From contig CM068317.1 in NCBI GenBank assembly GCA_034766995.1, positions 34,494,928 through 34,558,927 on the forward strand: a stretch of 64,000 bases of DNA, in the 5' to 3' direction. The notes below the pieces were generated by a model that saw only the letters and a program-made list of their open reading frames with translations, made no database searches and was not told where the DNA came from. The stretch comes from Acanthacorydalis orientalis (Eukaryota; Arthropoda; Insecta; Megaloptera; Corydalidae). Below, in pieces: positions 23,868-36,904 of the stretch; the stretch's first letter is position 1, and the number at the start of each line of letters is the position of its first letter. Both the position numbers and the translations under genes were made by a program.

Positions 23868-23939
23868 AATATTAATATGTGAAATATTCACATATTAATA
23901 TTGAATATTAATATTGAAAGAATGGAATATCCATTCTTT
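23868..23939. repeat. Two tandem hairpins with identical AATAT loops
   Basis: The first has a perfect 15-bp stem (23868-23882 with 23888-23902) around loop AATAT. The second has a perfect 9-bp stem aaagaatgg/ccattcttt (23917-23925 with 23931-23939), also around AATAT. Between them a 12-bp unit atattaatattg is tandemly repeated. Confidence 0.85.
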
Positions 23940-24809
23940 ATTAAGTAAAAACCGTTTAAATTAGTTTAAAGAGGGAGTCATAAAAAATTAAAGAATTTTT
24001 TTTTAGGTAAACAGCTTCCACTAGATTAGATTTTTGAAGCAGGTGTTTTCTAAATTATTATTAATATTTATAAGATGTGTATACTACAAAATAATTTGTG
24101 AATTGAATTCATAATAAGAAAAATATTGATAGGATATGAAAATTAATTCAAAACGTGTGACTCTAAAACAGTAATAAATGAAATCTTTCATCACAGAAGT
24201 ACGTGGTACTATTCTGTTTTGTTGCTTTATAATATTGTTGCTCAAATGATGATCTCTCTTAATTTTTCTCCAACTATTACAAGTATTTAAGGAATTTGAT
24301 TTTCAGTTAATGGGGCCAATACATATAGAGCTTTAATTGAGAAGATAGCAGAAAAGGTTTTCAAATCCATCTAGAAAATTAAAAAAGTTCGGTACACAAA
24401 TGTAATTAAATGAAATCTTAAGAAACAAATACAGTAATTTTACAAAATAATTCTTAATTAATTCAACATCATTAATTTTTTGACAAACCTCATATATCAA
24501 TTTATTTACAAATATGAAATACTTATAGTAAATTGAAACATTTCCAAGTTATTATTTTTTTCGTGACAAGAATCATATTTGTACATTTCGTGACTTCAAA
24601 ACATCACTCGTCATCGTAAGCTTGTATCACGTACATAAACTTTATGTTAACATGTTTATTTTGTATTTCTCTGTCAACCAAGAACTGTACATTAGAATAA
24701 CGACTAGATGTAGTGATTTTGTAAACATTTACTTCAAACCCCACGGGACTTTATATTTTGAAGTAACATATATATATATATTGACTGATTCATACATACT
24801 TACATTTAA

Positions 24810-24847
<38 letters not shown>

Positions 24848-24879
24848 TTGTATGTATACATCATATTTCTGCTCTTTAT

Positions 24880-27234
24880 CATACTAGAGTAGGAGTTTGC
24901 AACCGATCTCGCATATACTATCCATATACCACAGCGTCGTACAGAGCAGACAAGCAGTGGAACTAGCATTTAATCTTCCTGATTCTAATCTTACTAATAG
25001 CTAGTTCAGTAACTAATTACTAATTAAATGATATGAGATATTAGTTCTGTACGATGATAATATATTAATGTGGATATCGTGGCCCCCTCCTTTTACAATT
25101 TCAATGTAATTGAAAATTATGTTATGATCTAGTGTCATGCGCACTTGTTGTCTGTCTGTTAATTGATTGTAATTTGTTTCGGACTGATTGTTACTAGGGT
25201 TGTTCTTACTTAACATGCAGAAGATATGTGCACAAATGAGGTTAAAACTTTTCGAAATTAACTATCTGAACTTGATACGAAAAATGTAAATATATGTTTA
25301 TGTCCGTTTACAGAATTGTTGTTGAAATTAGAAAAATGTGTCCTCCAGAAAACTTTTAATATTTGATTAGGTTTTTATGAGCATTAAATGTACATTAAGT
25401 AATGATTTTTGAGTTGTCTATACACTTATGTTAATAAATATGAAACTGTTTTCAACCTATAATTAATATTTCAATTAGAATAAGTTTAAATCAATTATTG
25501 TTTAATGTGTTTTATTATTCATTAATGTTTTCCCTAACATTTAAAATAAAATATAATTCAGTCTAATTTATAAAATAATGTCTACATAAAGTCGAATCTA
25601 TTTTTTTTTACATATTTCAATAAAAATTCAATTTTCTTCAAACTTTAGCAAGCTTGAATATTAATACTTGTTCAAAAATTATCGTGTAAAAATAAAATTT
25701 GCCTTTTAAAAATATTTTGCTTAATAAATTAGAAAATAAAAATAATTTTCTTAAATCATTTGAAATAGGGAAAGTCGAAAATGTATTATGTAAAAGTCCA
25801 ACGTTCTTCTTTTACTAAAAGAACAGCTGAGCTATGCATTATAGATTAAGAGAAAAGCTTTCATTAGAATGAGATGTTATCGATTTATGAAATAACCTTG
25901 ACTTTACAAACAAATACATTTTCTTGATTAAAATTGCATATCAACACAAATCAAATAATTGAAAATCCATAAGAAAATTAAAAAATCTATTCTTACATAT
26001 CTCATTTACAGTTTAAAATTATATTGAGAATAGGAATTCTTCAAAAGGTGAATTAAATTTTTAATATTTATTCCAGCCTATTGCTATTATACAATTTTGT
26101 TTCTTCACATACATCATTAATTTTTAATGATTTGCTAATGAATAAAGACTTTTTTTAATTTCTTTTAATGTGACCAAGTTGATGTTTCTGTTTACTTTAC
26201 AATTCTAATACATTTAAGAATAAATTTATTTCACTTCTTCATGAATCCGAATCAACTATAAAATAATGTTTATTATTCTGAGTACTTCTCGTTCATATAA
26301 AATATATGTGATCTGATTATAAAGTATTAAATAAATTATAATTACTTATATTTAATTATTCAAAAAAAAACTAATAGTCTGTTATTAAGGAATATTAATA
26401 ATGTATGATTGGAAATTAGGATAAATTGACACTTGTCATTTTAATTATTTTTTTTAATCAGTAATTTTTATTATTAATCTGTTATTTTTTCTAGAAATTT
26501 TTCACCTTTTACTGCTTTTAAATCCTTATTCTTCTTATAATTTTAAAAACAACTATTTATTTAAGGTTTTGTAACGAATCATAAGCGAATACATTTTATA
26601 CCCATAAATGTGATAAATAAAATAATAATGAATGAATAATCCTACTGAAATAAATTTGAAAATTGAATCCTTTTTCAATTTAGAAGATTTTATGTAAGAA
26701 ATTCTTTAAAAATGGCAGTAGTCTGAAAATAAAATTTATATTAGATATTTAATAAATAAGAAATATATATATTTTAATAATTAAGCATTCACATTTAATT
26801 GCCGCGATGAAAAGAATGAATTAAATTTATTCTTACGATGAAGTTTTCTTTTAATATATTTTTTGATAATTTAATCCTCAATATATTTTTAAAAAATAGT
26901 TTTGTAAGAATTTTAAACATATATGTTTTAATAAAACGTATTGTTTATTCAATTTTGTCCCTTAAAAGTAACAAAACCAAAAATTAAACAAAATATATAA
27001 TTTATGAAAGACTATAAACAAATTAATTAGAATTTAGTTCTGTACAATTTAAAATTATTGTTTTGCTTTCAACAAAAAAATTTTATATTTAACTGCATGT
27101 TTAAGAATTTTATATTTATAAAATTTTTATGGTAACAAAAATTGGCTTAACGTTTTTAAAACTACAAAAGACATAAAAGTTTGTACTCTTGTTATTTATA
27201 TTTAAATAAAACTTATGGAACAGACAAGTATATG

Positions 27235-27314
<80 letters not shown>

Positions 27315-27390
27315 AATTTAAATGTCGAGTTGTGGCACAAAATTTTGTTACGTGAAAAAATACGAACACTTTATTAAATCGATTTCGATT
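24880..27390. other. AT-rich non-coding DNA
   Basis: A short GC-raised patch at 24885-24965 has no supported frame. The rest has no gene. A long interrupted TA block lies at 27242-27314, and the ORFs crossing it are repeat artefacts. Confidence 0.5.
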
Positions 27391-27399
27391 CTGCAGATG

Positions 27400-27640
27400 C
27401 CACAATATTGACCGTTCGTCCTACATATATTACTGAATAGAAACGTGGATTGTCACTGATGTCGTTGATGCGACGACGACGACGACAACGACTATGAGGA
27501 TGGAGAACGGACGACGAAAAGAGGTCGGGTGGTTGATTCTAAGGGAAGCGTCATTCTGCGAGCAAAAGCGCGATTTACGGGTCACTTAGCGAACATCGTA
27601 GACCGGAAGTGCAGAAGAGGTCTTCCCGTCTTTCATATGT
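27400..27640. promoter_or_regulatory. CpG-rich island with (GAC)n
   Basis: About 230 bp of raised GC with a (GAC)n/(ACG)n run at about 27469-27490. A plus frame of about 47 codons includes a poly-Thr run, then MRMENGRRKEVGWLILREAS, and ends at tag near 27587. No family is recognised and no clear splice pair is seen. In an AT-rich insect genome this composition fits a promoter/first-exon region, by inference. Confidence 0.3.
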
Positions 27641-27778
27641 ATGATTTACAGAGCCGTCTTGTTGGCTACAGAAAATGGTGTATATGAAAGAAAGAAACGA
27701 AAATTATTGATGTTTTTGTACGAATCTTCAGCGAATGTATTGTGCAATATAAATCTACATACAAACACAAACACACAC

Positions 27779-27780
<2 letters not shown>

Positions 27781-27830
<50 letters not shown>
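27781..27830. repeat. (TA)n microsatellite
   Basis: Uninterrupted TA tract, preceded by a short CA-rich stretch (aacacaaacacacacatg). Confidence 0.95.
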
Positions 27831-27833
<3 letters not shown>

Positions 27834-27899
27834 AAATTGAGTTTTTAAAAACAGTATTTTTAAAAATGTATGAAACAACAAATACTATTTAAATATATC

Positions 27900-29859
27900 T
27901 GATATTTAATCAATCATAGATTCTTCCAGTTTTCTGATCATTGTTTATTAGACATGTTTTTACGTTTTTTAGCTGAAGAAATTTTTTTACAGTTGTATTA
28001 AAAATAGACACGTTACATTATTAATAATTTTTCGTTTTGTACAGAAAGGCTAAAAATATAAAATACGAATAGCTTTTAGTGGAAACATGTAAAGTTTATA
28101 ATACAACGAAACCTGTGTAAAATTTATTTTATAAAAGTGTATTTTAAACGAAAAATAATTGCTGATAGTATATTTATCTGTACATTGTGTATAACGAAGT
28201 GGTTCTTTAATAAAACAAATAATAAGTAGAACTGATTTAACATCCTGATATTTTCAAAAGTCAAAGAATTTTAATTTCATTGCCTATTTTTTTATTAAAG
28301 AAAAAGTTGGAAAGTATCAACGTTTTTTTTATTTTTCTTCATTTTTGAAAACAATATTCCATGTTTATGAATGAAATTCAATATCATTTGTTTGATTATT
28401 TATCGGTTAGTTATTTATTAACTATTTTCTCTTTTAGAAAAAGATCAGCACTAATCATTTTGTTGAATGTAAATTTAATGTCTACTTATCTACTTATTAA
28501 ATATTCAAACTAATTTCATATCGATTATGACCGTTGTTATAATTAACATAATTCAAATACTTACAAATTAAATCCTCTTTCAATCTGTAACATATTATTC
28601 TAACATCAATTTCTCATCAAAATCTTACCGTATTATAACGTACACATATTTATCAACAAATTACATTAATATGTATTAAATAATCGGAATCAAAATTAAA
28701 TAATCTATTTATACATGCAACGCGTGATGAAGTGCTCGGAGAGCATTTTCGTGTCTCTTGTCATCAATTTTATTCAAACATGACAGTGAAGCCAAAAAGA
28801 TAATTTCAATTAATATTGTCCAGTAGGTTTCGGATGACTGCCTGCATACATTTGAACAGTAGCATGACAGGTCCGTAATCCTAACAGGAAAATATAATCA
28901 ATAATTTTTGTAGCTGATAATTTCAAGTTGACAGAAATGTACATACACCTCATGCGTGTATTGATATATGTTTTATATTTATTTTTTATTATTTATTGAT
29001 TGGTATACTTTTTGACTGTGTTCGTTTATTTTTCTGTTACAGTTTCTAATAAATGGTATATTTTAATTTCACCTTTGTAATGAATTAAAATTAGTGTATA
29101 TATTTTTTAAAAATAGTAAAGTTGTATTAAATATTCAAATTATAAAATTCATTTTCATTTACTTTAAAGATTGAAATATAACAAACAGAAATTTTAAAAT
29201 ATTTCAAAGTAAAACTTTAATAGATAATAAACTAAATAGAAAAAAATATAATCACTATGATTAAAATATTTTGTAGAAATTAGATTAAATCATGATTTAG
29301 ATTTTATAATATCGATTTTATAAAATTTTCAATACACAATATTTACTCTTTTTGTCAATCAACATAAATATTCTAAAATTCAAACGAAACGAATAACTCT
29401 TGATATCAGATATTCTTCTTATTCTTTTTTAAATGAAAATCATTTTCACATTCGTCGAAAAGACCAATCAATCAGCGTCTGTTCGTTTATTCTCAACTGT
29501 ATATTTATTTACGTAAATTAATCTGAACGCGGTAGGAATACAATGATATTAAATACAATTAAATTTAAATTATTTGAGGAATGTAATTTATCATTTTCAA
29601 TTAGCCTTTTCATTTAAAAAATAGTCGTTTTTTGTCTCTTTTGTTATATTATAATTGCGTTGAATGTTGAATATGTCATAACCAAACAATGTTGAAGTGA
29701 TTTTAGCTGTTATTTATTTAATGCTTGTTGAAAATTATTTTTAATACCGGTCATTTATTTGCTTGTCCTAATTACTTTATTTGTTTCACCAACAATGTGT
29801 TTTATTTAATGGATGTGTATTTTTATTTCGTTCTTAGCTAAATTAAAATCAAACAAATG

Positions 29860-29908
<49 letters not shown>

Positions 29909-30355
29909 TATTTAAACATAATTAAATTATATAAATTATTAATTTTCATTTTTTATAACGATTTCATTTAACATATTCATTGAATATAATTCATATTAAT
30001 TTGACATTAACGAGTCATTTATTTACGTTCATTTTGGTGAATTCAACATTTTAATATTTGTATATTAATTAGTAAAAGTGTAATTAGCAATATTTTAATA
30101 AATATAATATTTAAAAATCAATTTAAACATACCTATAATTAAATAAAATAATATTTTATTATACATTATTCATTTATAGTAATTGTACTCATTACTTTAT
30201 TTTCACTGTATGCATCACCTTTTTATTATTTTTAATTTTTCATTTTTTTAATTAATATCAGAAGACTATTATAAAAATATAAGGGTACAATTTTCTAACT
30301 AATTTCTTATTTGTATTTATGTCTGACAATACACACATCAATTTTTACGTAATTC
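27900..30355. other. AT-rich non-coding DNA
   Basis: No gene is supported. An (TA)n tract lies at 29862-29905, and the 28720-28880 stretch has slightly raised GC without a frame. Confidence 0.5.
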
Positions 30356-30360
30356 TATTA

Positions 30361-30903
30361 GATTGATACAAAAATAATTGTTGTTTTTGTTTTCTGAATT
30401 CTAATTTTATTTTTTTAGAATGGAATGTCATTTGTCGTGTTCATACTAATATCATTTTAAAGTGCATTTTTTGATTTATGTTTTGGTAACATCGACTTTG
30501 GTTTTATTATTAATTTTTCTTCAAATTGGATTATTAAATTAAAGAAGGAAAAGGAGCAAATAAGTGCATTTTTGTATGAGTTCAAAACGGGTAGTAAAGC
30601 AACAGAAACTGATCTTAAAATAAACGATGCTTTTGGTGTGGGTATTATTAAGGAACGTACAGTGCAATGCTGATTCCAAAATTGTCATGCTGGGAACGAA
30701 AGCCTTGAAGATGAGGAAGGTTACAGGTGCCCTTCTTCAGTTCATAACGACCAGCTAAATGCGTTAGTTGAATCAGAATCACGCACCACAATTCAAGAGT
30801 TTGCATACAATTTAGGCGTCAATCATCCAACAGTTTTAAGCCACAAATGGAAATATCTATATGAGTTTAAAAGGCATAACCCGCAATTATTTTTTTACCA
30901 ACA
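30361..30903 (+). pseudogene. Internally deleted irritans/Hsmar2-like mariner with both ends
   Basis: TA at 30359-30360 and 30904-30905 flank the inverted termini gattgatacaaaaataattg and, on minus, tgttggtaaaaaaataattg. The leader matches 11969-12154, but the start codon is AAG instead of ATG. The frame reads KEQISAFLYEFKTGSK, DAFGVGIIKERTVQ, a stop where Trp is expected, then ESLEDEEGYRCPSSVHNDQL and LGVNHPTVLSH. It then jumps directly to YLYEF..., the terminal tail (QLFFYQ). The whole catalytic domain is missing. At 543 bp, with TA duplication intact, it is a non-autonomous derivative. Confidence 0.9.
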
Positions 30904-30909
30904 TACTGT

Positions 30910-31861
30910 TTGCGTTAAGACTATAATAAATAAGAAAAATAGGCATTTCCCAAATTAAAAGTTCAAATTAAATATGAAAATCGAAATTTATTTTTGCTAT
31001 ACTAGTTCTTTAAATGCTAATTGTTTGTTGAACAAAATATCATTATAGAGAGCCTTCTCTGTAATTTTATTTTCAAATTCTTTAAATGTTCGAATTTTTA
31101 CTAGTATATTATAGATGTTTGTTATTCTAAAACCAATAATTTTAGTTTGCTGAATATTACATATTGACTGAATGTTACATATTATTCTTTTTGACTCTGT
31201 TTTTCTGACATTGTTACATTTATTTTAGTTTTTATTTTTTTCAATAATGTTTGTTTTTTGATTCAAGATTAATAAACCTCTTTGTTAAATTTATTAAATT
31301 TTGAACAAAACTTGTGTTCGATTTAAACATCAATTACACTATCACAAATATTATAAAATATTTTATTTTGATTTTTTTTGAACAGAGGGTCTTTATTTAC
31401 TAATTTAACCTGTACAACTAAGCCAACATTAACTGACAATGAAAACGAATGTCTCTTTAATTTTGTCTATCAAATATAACATTTCTAATCTTTAAGTTTT
31501 CCAATAATAATTAAATCAGGAATGTGATTTCTTGTTTTAGATATAATCATAAAATAAAAATGTATTAAAATTAGAGAATAAATAATATAAAAATATTATG
31601 TATTCAACTTACTAGATTTATCAAATATCTTCAATTTATCAAATATTCAAGTTATAAATTCACTGTATGTTTTTTAAAAATATTTCCTTACACATATGTA
31701 CGTCTCTATTTCTTTTTATAAATAACAATATGATCACTTTCAAGAAAAATGTATTTTTAATGCAAAATTAACATATCTTTTAATTTTAATTGATTTAAAC
31801 CCGAACTATAATTATAATAATTGAATTTGAACTTTAAATATATTTTTTTCTTTTTCTCATA

Positions 31862-31909
<48 letters not shown>

Positions 31910-33740
31910 ATAGTTGTTTTGTACGTAATTAATAAATGTTGAAGTAATATACTAATAACTATGTTTATTAATGCGTAAGAAAATTATCTATTTTGAATGA
32001 GTTTATTCGATAACTTTTGTGTGAAAAAATATATAGATTTTTTTGTAAGCAAAAAGAAAACTTGTATAAACAAATATAAAGTTTCCGCTTGTTAACTTGC
32101 ATTGTTTATGCATGCATGAAAAGTTATTTTAATATTTTGTAACGCTCTAATGCACATTTTATTTCGTATTTTGTTTTTGACTTTTTGTTTAGTTTCCTCT
32201 ACATATGTTATTTTTTTTATAAATTTTTCTGATATCAAGTTATCCATTTTGACTGTTACATTAAATGCATTCCGCATTACTATATACTATTTGAAAACAT
32301 TTCGTTGCGCTGCCAACAGTATTTTTTTAAAAAATATTAAAAGTTAAAATATTTCTGCTTTATACATTTATAATAAATAATAGAATATTCACGAATTAAA
32401 AAAACAATACATTATAATGGATTTGATAACAGATATACCGCAGAGAATTAAGAAGAACGAAAATGTCGATAAAATACCCTCTAGAGATTTTTATTTTTTG
32501 CGATATATTTTAAATATACTTCAATATTTTATATTAATAAGAAATATTTTATACTTGTAATAAAAGATATACAAAAAGAGTAAAAATCAGCATATTTAGT
32601 TTTTAAAAAAAAAGTAGTAAAATTAAAAAATGTCAATTTAAACAATTGTGTTATTTAGGTGTCTTAATTGATTTTTAATCTCAAAAAAATACGTTTTATA
32701 GAAAGGTTATCTAATCAATTAATGAATATTATAATTCTGTTTTGATTTTTTTTGTAAAATTACTTTTAAATACTATTTCATTTACCTCGAAATCGTTATT
32801 TCATTATAAAATAATTCAATTGCAGAAATATTCAGGTAAATGTTCTTCATTCCTAGAAGCACGTTACAGTTTTATGCATATCTTATATTTTAGACTTCAT
32901 ATTAGATCAATTTGAATGCAATAGGCATTCTCAGCGAACCCATCGTGAATAACTTTCAAGAAATTGTTTTTGTGAATATCAATTCGTTGAATTGTTTTGA
33001 TAAAATAAATTCTCGGAACTATTTACATTGATATTATACTAATACATATAAATATTTGACAAAATTTGATAAATTTGTAAAAAGTATTAATGTTAATTCA
33101 AAATAAAATAGTAACATTAACTAAAAGTATAATATTATTTCAAAATAATATTAATCAATAACAATTTTAAATCAATTGTTTTAACTATCTCTAGACATAT
33201 ATTTAATCAATATTTTAATGAAGAACGATGGCCTTACTCTTTGATTCAAATTATAAACATTCGTAACCAGAACATTAATCATTAATCCAATATTCTATAT
33301 ATGTTCGATCCCAAACAACTTTTATAAAAAATCTATGAACAAAAATAGTTAGAAAATATATAAGTATATATTGTGTGAAAAAGTAAAATAATATATCTAA
33401 GCTTGAAATACTTTTGTAGTTTCCTGGATTGAAACATTCAAGTGACACATTAAATTCATTTATTATAATCATTAAATATTTATTTATTATAAGTTTGTCT
33501 TATTTTCATATTAAATATAGATATGTTGGTCAACTCAAATGTCAGTGTACAGAAAAGGTCCGATTCATTCTTTTGTTCTTTATTCTTAAGTATTTTTTGT
33601 AGTATTGATTACATTTAGAATATTAAAAAATGATTAATGAATATTTATATATATATATATATATAATTGCAATATTTTATTTTTTTTATATGAATTCGTT
33701 AAAATACATCAAAGGTTTCTTAAAAATCGAAAGACACACG
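30910..33740. other. AT-rich non-coding DNA
   Basis: No gene is supported. TA tracts lie at 31864-31902 and 33646-33665. Short overlapping ORFs near 32.1-32.3 kb have no motif. Confidence 0.55.
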
Positions 33741-34110
33741 TACATTCCCCTTCGCAAAACATCTATACATACAGTATCCACTGATATAAGTAACGTACAC
33801 TTCATCGATACGTCGGGGGATGGTTAGTGCTTCATATAAAGCTTCATTGTAACGAAATGACTGTATGATGGGTGCCGAATTGAAATGTGAATAATCATGA
33901 TGATGGGCTGCAATGATTATAATTTATCTGCATTGTCCGCAAATGTAGAGGAAGTCGTTCCTCATACGAGGTGGGGTTATATGTGCAAATGTGTGTGTGA
34001 ATAACGTTACAAAAAATGTTTCGTCATTTGGAATAAATGCACTTTTGATTCTGGACGTTTCAATGGATGAGTCAGTTACATCCGCTTGAATATAAATTTC
34101 ACAACCCTTA
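33740..34110. other. GC-raised island, unassigned
   Basis: About 350 bp of near-balanced composition (cgatacgtcgggggatgg, ctcatacgaggtgggg). A minus frame of 64 codons at 33924-34118 has no recognised family. Candidate conserved non-coding or untranslated exon. Confidence 0.3.
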
Positions 34111-34324
34111 TTGTTCATGAAAACAAAAAAAATTCAAGAAATAATTTATTGCTGGTCGTTATTACAAAGATTATAATTATAATTAATTTATTATGCTTTT
34201 ATGTTTAAATTGTTCGCAGTTTAATATTTTCCGGTTCTATCAGTATAGATGAAGTTCGCTTCAACAATAAATTCTTAAAGTTTTTCAATCGATTACATGG
34301 TTATGAACTTTTGTTTATACATGT

Positions 34325-34451
34325 ATTTATATTGAACGTGTTATATGCTTTTTTATGAAATGAATTTGAAGACTTGTGTACGTTTTGTATTTATAACACT
34401 ATATATATATATATATATATATATACACCATATAACACGTTCAATATAAAT
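34325..34451. repeat. Perfect 23-bp inverted repeat
   Basis: Arms 34325-34347 (begins atttatattgaacg) and 34429-34451 (ends cgttcaatataaat) are exact reverse complements, separated by 81 nt that include a TA tract at 34400-34425. They could form a cruciform or a long RNA hairpin. No other transposon hallmark is seen. Confidence 0.85.
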
Positions 34452-34924
34452 ATATCCTTATGGAAATATACATACATATTTTCCTATACATATCATACTT
34501 TACAATAAAGTAATTTTATAATTTAATGACACGCATGTATTATTGTACTTATTCAGCTGTTAATACAAGATCTTAATTAAGTATTTTAATTAATCTCACA
34601 TTATTTTTATATTTAACTATTATATATTAGTAATTAATATTTTAATTACCAGCATTTTGATTCGCTGATTTAAGAAAAAAACATGTAATTTATTACAGGT
34701 ATAAATTATTTATTACTTGTCTGATTAACATTAAAAATAAAATTTCTTGTAATAAATTCAATTAATCTTTGTGCACATCAATAGTGCTTATGCATCCATA
34801 ATATAGCTTATATATTTTGTTTTTATCTTTTATTATTCGTACTGTTCCCCATCTAATTCCACACGTATAATCTAAATTTTGCAACTTTCTGTCATATTTA
34901 TTTTACATATGTGTAACTTTTTTC

Positions 34925-35190
34925 ATAAATGAAATCATTTTTCACCCTACAAGACGCAACAACTTTTCTGTTCAAAAATTGTCAATAAATCATCATTGAT
35001 CATTTTTGATTGTTGTTTAAGGATATTTCGATAGCAATTGCATCATATTCAGAGCTTTATATGACAATTGTCTGTACCTTGGCACTCTGAAGATGAATAT
35101 AATCAAAAATGATCGCTAATGATTTAATAAGCTTGCTTAATGAACGAAATATTTTTGTCGTTTGTAAGGAAAAAATAATCTATTGATGAA
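34925..35190. mobile_element. Foldback element with hammerhead-like motifs (copy 2)
   Basis: Inverted arms centre near 35056. Segment 34984-35011 pairs with 35101-35128 with few mismatches (gatcatttttgatt is perfect). The pairing extends inward to caattg(35036)/caattg(35065) and outward, with gaps, to ccctacaa/ttgtaagg. On plus the right arm carries tctgtaccttggc (35071-35083), then CTGAAGATGA from 35087, then ATCAAAAATG. On minus the left arm reads CTGAATATGAT from 35052, then GCAATTGCT, then ATCGAAAT. It shares the family motif with 20541-20881. No ORF. Confidence 0.65.
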
Positions 35191-35199
35191 AGTACATTT

Positions 35200-35924
35200 T
35201 CCCATTGTGAGAACTGTATTGTGAAGTCACTTTTTCATTGAAAAAACAGATATATTTTAATTTTATCTCTGTCTTCCTTTTATCTCCTTCACTTCATTTC
35301 ACTCGTCCATATATTTTTTTTTATTTTTTATTATTTTATGAAAATAGCAAAATACTTTATAATACAAAGTATTAAAAATAAATTTATAACATAAAATGAG
35401 GTTAATAAATATACACTTAAAAAGTTTACTCTTATTAGAATATATTCTAATTTCTTTTTTATTTAAGCTGTATGTGTGTACAGAATATGAATGATAAATA
35501 ATAATTTATATTGCCGTAATATAATTCTTGTCACAAAAACTAGCATTTCTTATTCATTTTATTAATTTTACCATCAGCTTTAAATTTAAATAGATGTGAA
35601 CATGATTTTTTTTCTATTTTTCAATCTCTCTTTATTGACATTTGTTCATACACTTCAACACACACAAATACAAACACGCATTCACACAGACACGCACACA
35701 CATATATACATTGTATATAAACATTTTCTTATAAAAATCTTGCAAAGAAAGGATAAAAATCATATAACTTTTTATCCTAAATGGGATTTAAATTTAATAA
35801 ACTTTTAATAAATGAATAACTTGCTTTTATAAAGAAAACTTCTTTTAAAATTTATGAACTGAATTAGTGTATTTCATTTAATAATATATATATATATATA
35901 TATGTGTATATATATATATATCTT

Positions 35925-35959
<35 letters not shown>

Positions 35960-36290
35960 GAATATAATATATTTGTACATCGATGAAATGAAAAACGAAT
36001 GAATTTTTTCACAGTTAAGATGATTCTCTTTATCAAGAATAAAATCTGAAAAAGCTGTTAAAATTTAAATATGTTATGTTTGTTCTTTATTGAATTTTAT
36101 ATTTAGGAAAATTATATTAGATATTCGATAAACGATGCTTGTAATGTAGTCAAAATCCAGTAATTTAAAATTCAGTAGATGTTGGATTAGTGGATCAGTA
36201 ATTGCCTGTTTTTTTAATTTCCTCTGAGAGGATTTGATCATAATTACATTGTATTCTGTTTATATAATGCATACATATTCACATAATCAA

Positions 36291-36349
<59 letters not shown>

Positions 36350-36859
36350 CGTACAGTTATATTCATTTTATTATATAAAATACTTATATTTATATATTTT
36401 TAAATTTAGAATTTTATTAGCACATTAATCATTTTTTTTTTAAAAAAAGTAGAAAATAATTCTTACGAAATATTGAAATTGCGAATAATTTGAACTGTAA
36501 TAAATCTTTAAAGGTATTTTTACACTACATACATTTCTGTTCAAATGTATTCTGTAGAAATTTGAATAATGTTATTTTTATAAATATATATTTTATAATA
36601 TATAATGTGTTTTTGTAAAACTTATAAAACAAATCTCATTCATTATAAAAATCTATGTTTTGTAACTATATAATATATAACTGATTTATTTCAATGTAAT
36701 CATTGAGGCCTTTGTTTTATAATTTCTTATTTTCAATGACTAGTTTTGACAGACATCATTAAGTAGATTGTTAAAATTCTTAACATTCTTCATCATAGCG
36801 ATTACAAATATGTATGTAATATAAATAATGTTTTTTTAAGGAAAACCTTATGTTTACAA

Positions 36860-36904
<45 letters not shown>

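Larger units (their letters stand above)
22300..24880. other. AT-rich non-coding DNA
   Basis: No gene is supported. It holds TA/TG at 22643-22670, (TA)n(GA)n at 23204-23274, two adjacent hairpins at 23868-23939, and TA/TG at 24812-24849. Confidence 0.5.

Noticed and set aside
24885..24965. Possible hAT terminus (gagtttgcaacc)
   Set aside because: No paired terminus, target duplication or subterminal pattern could be found.
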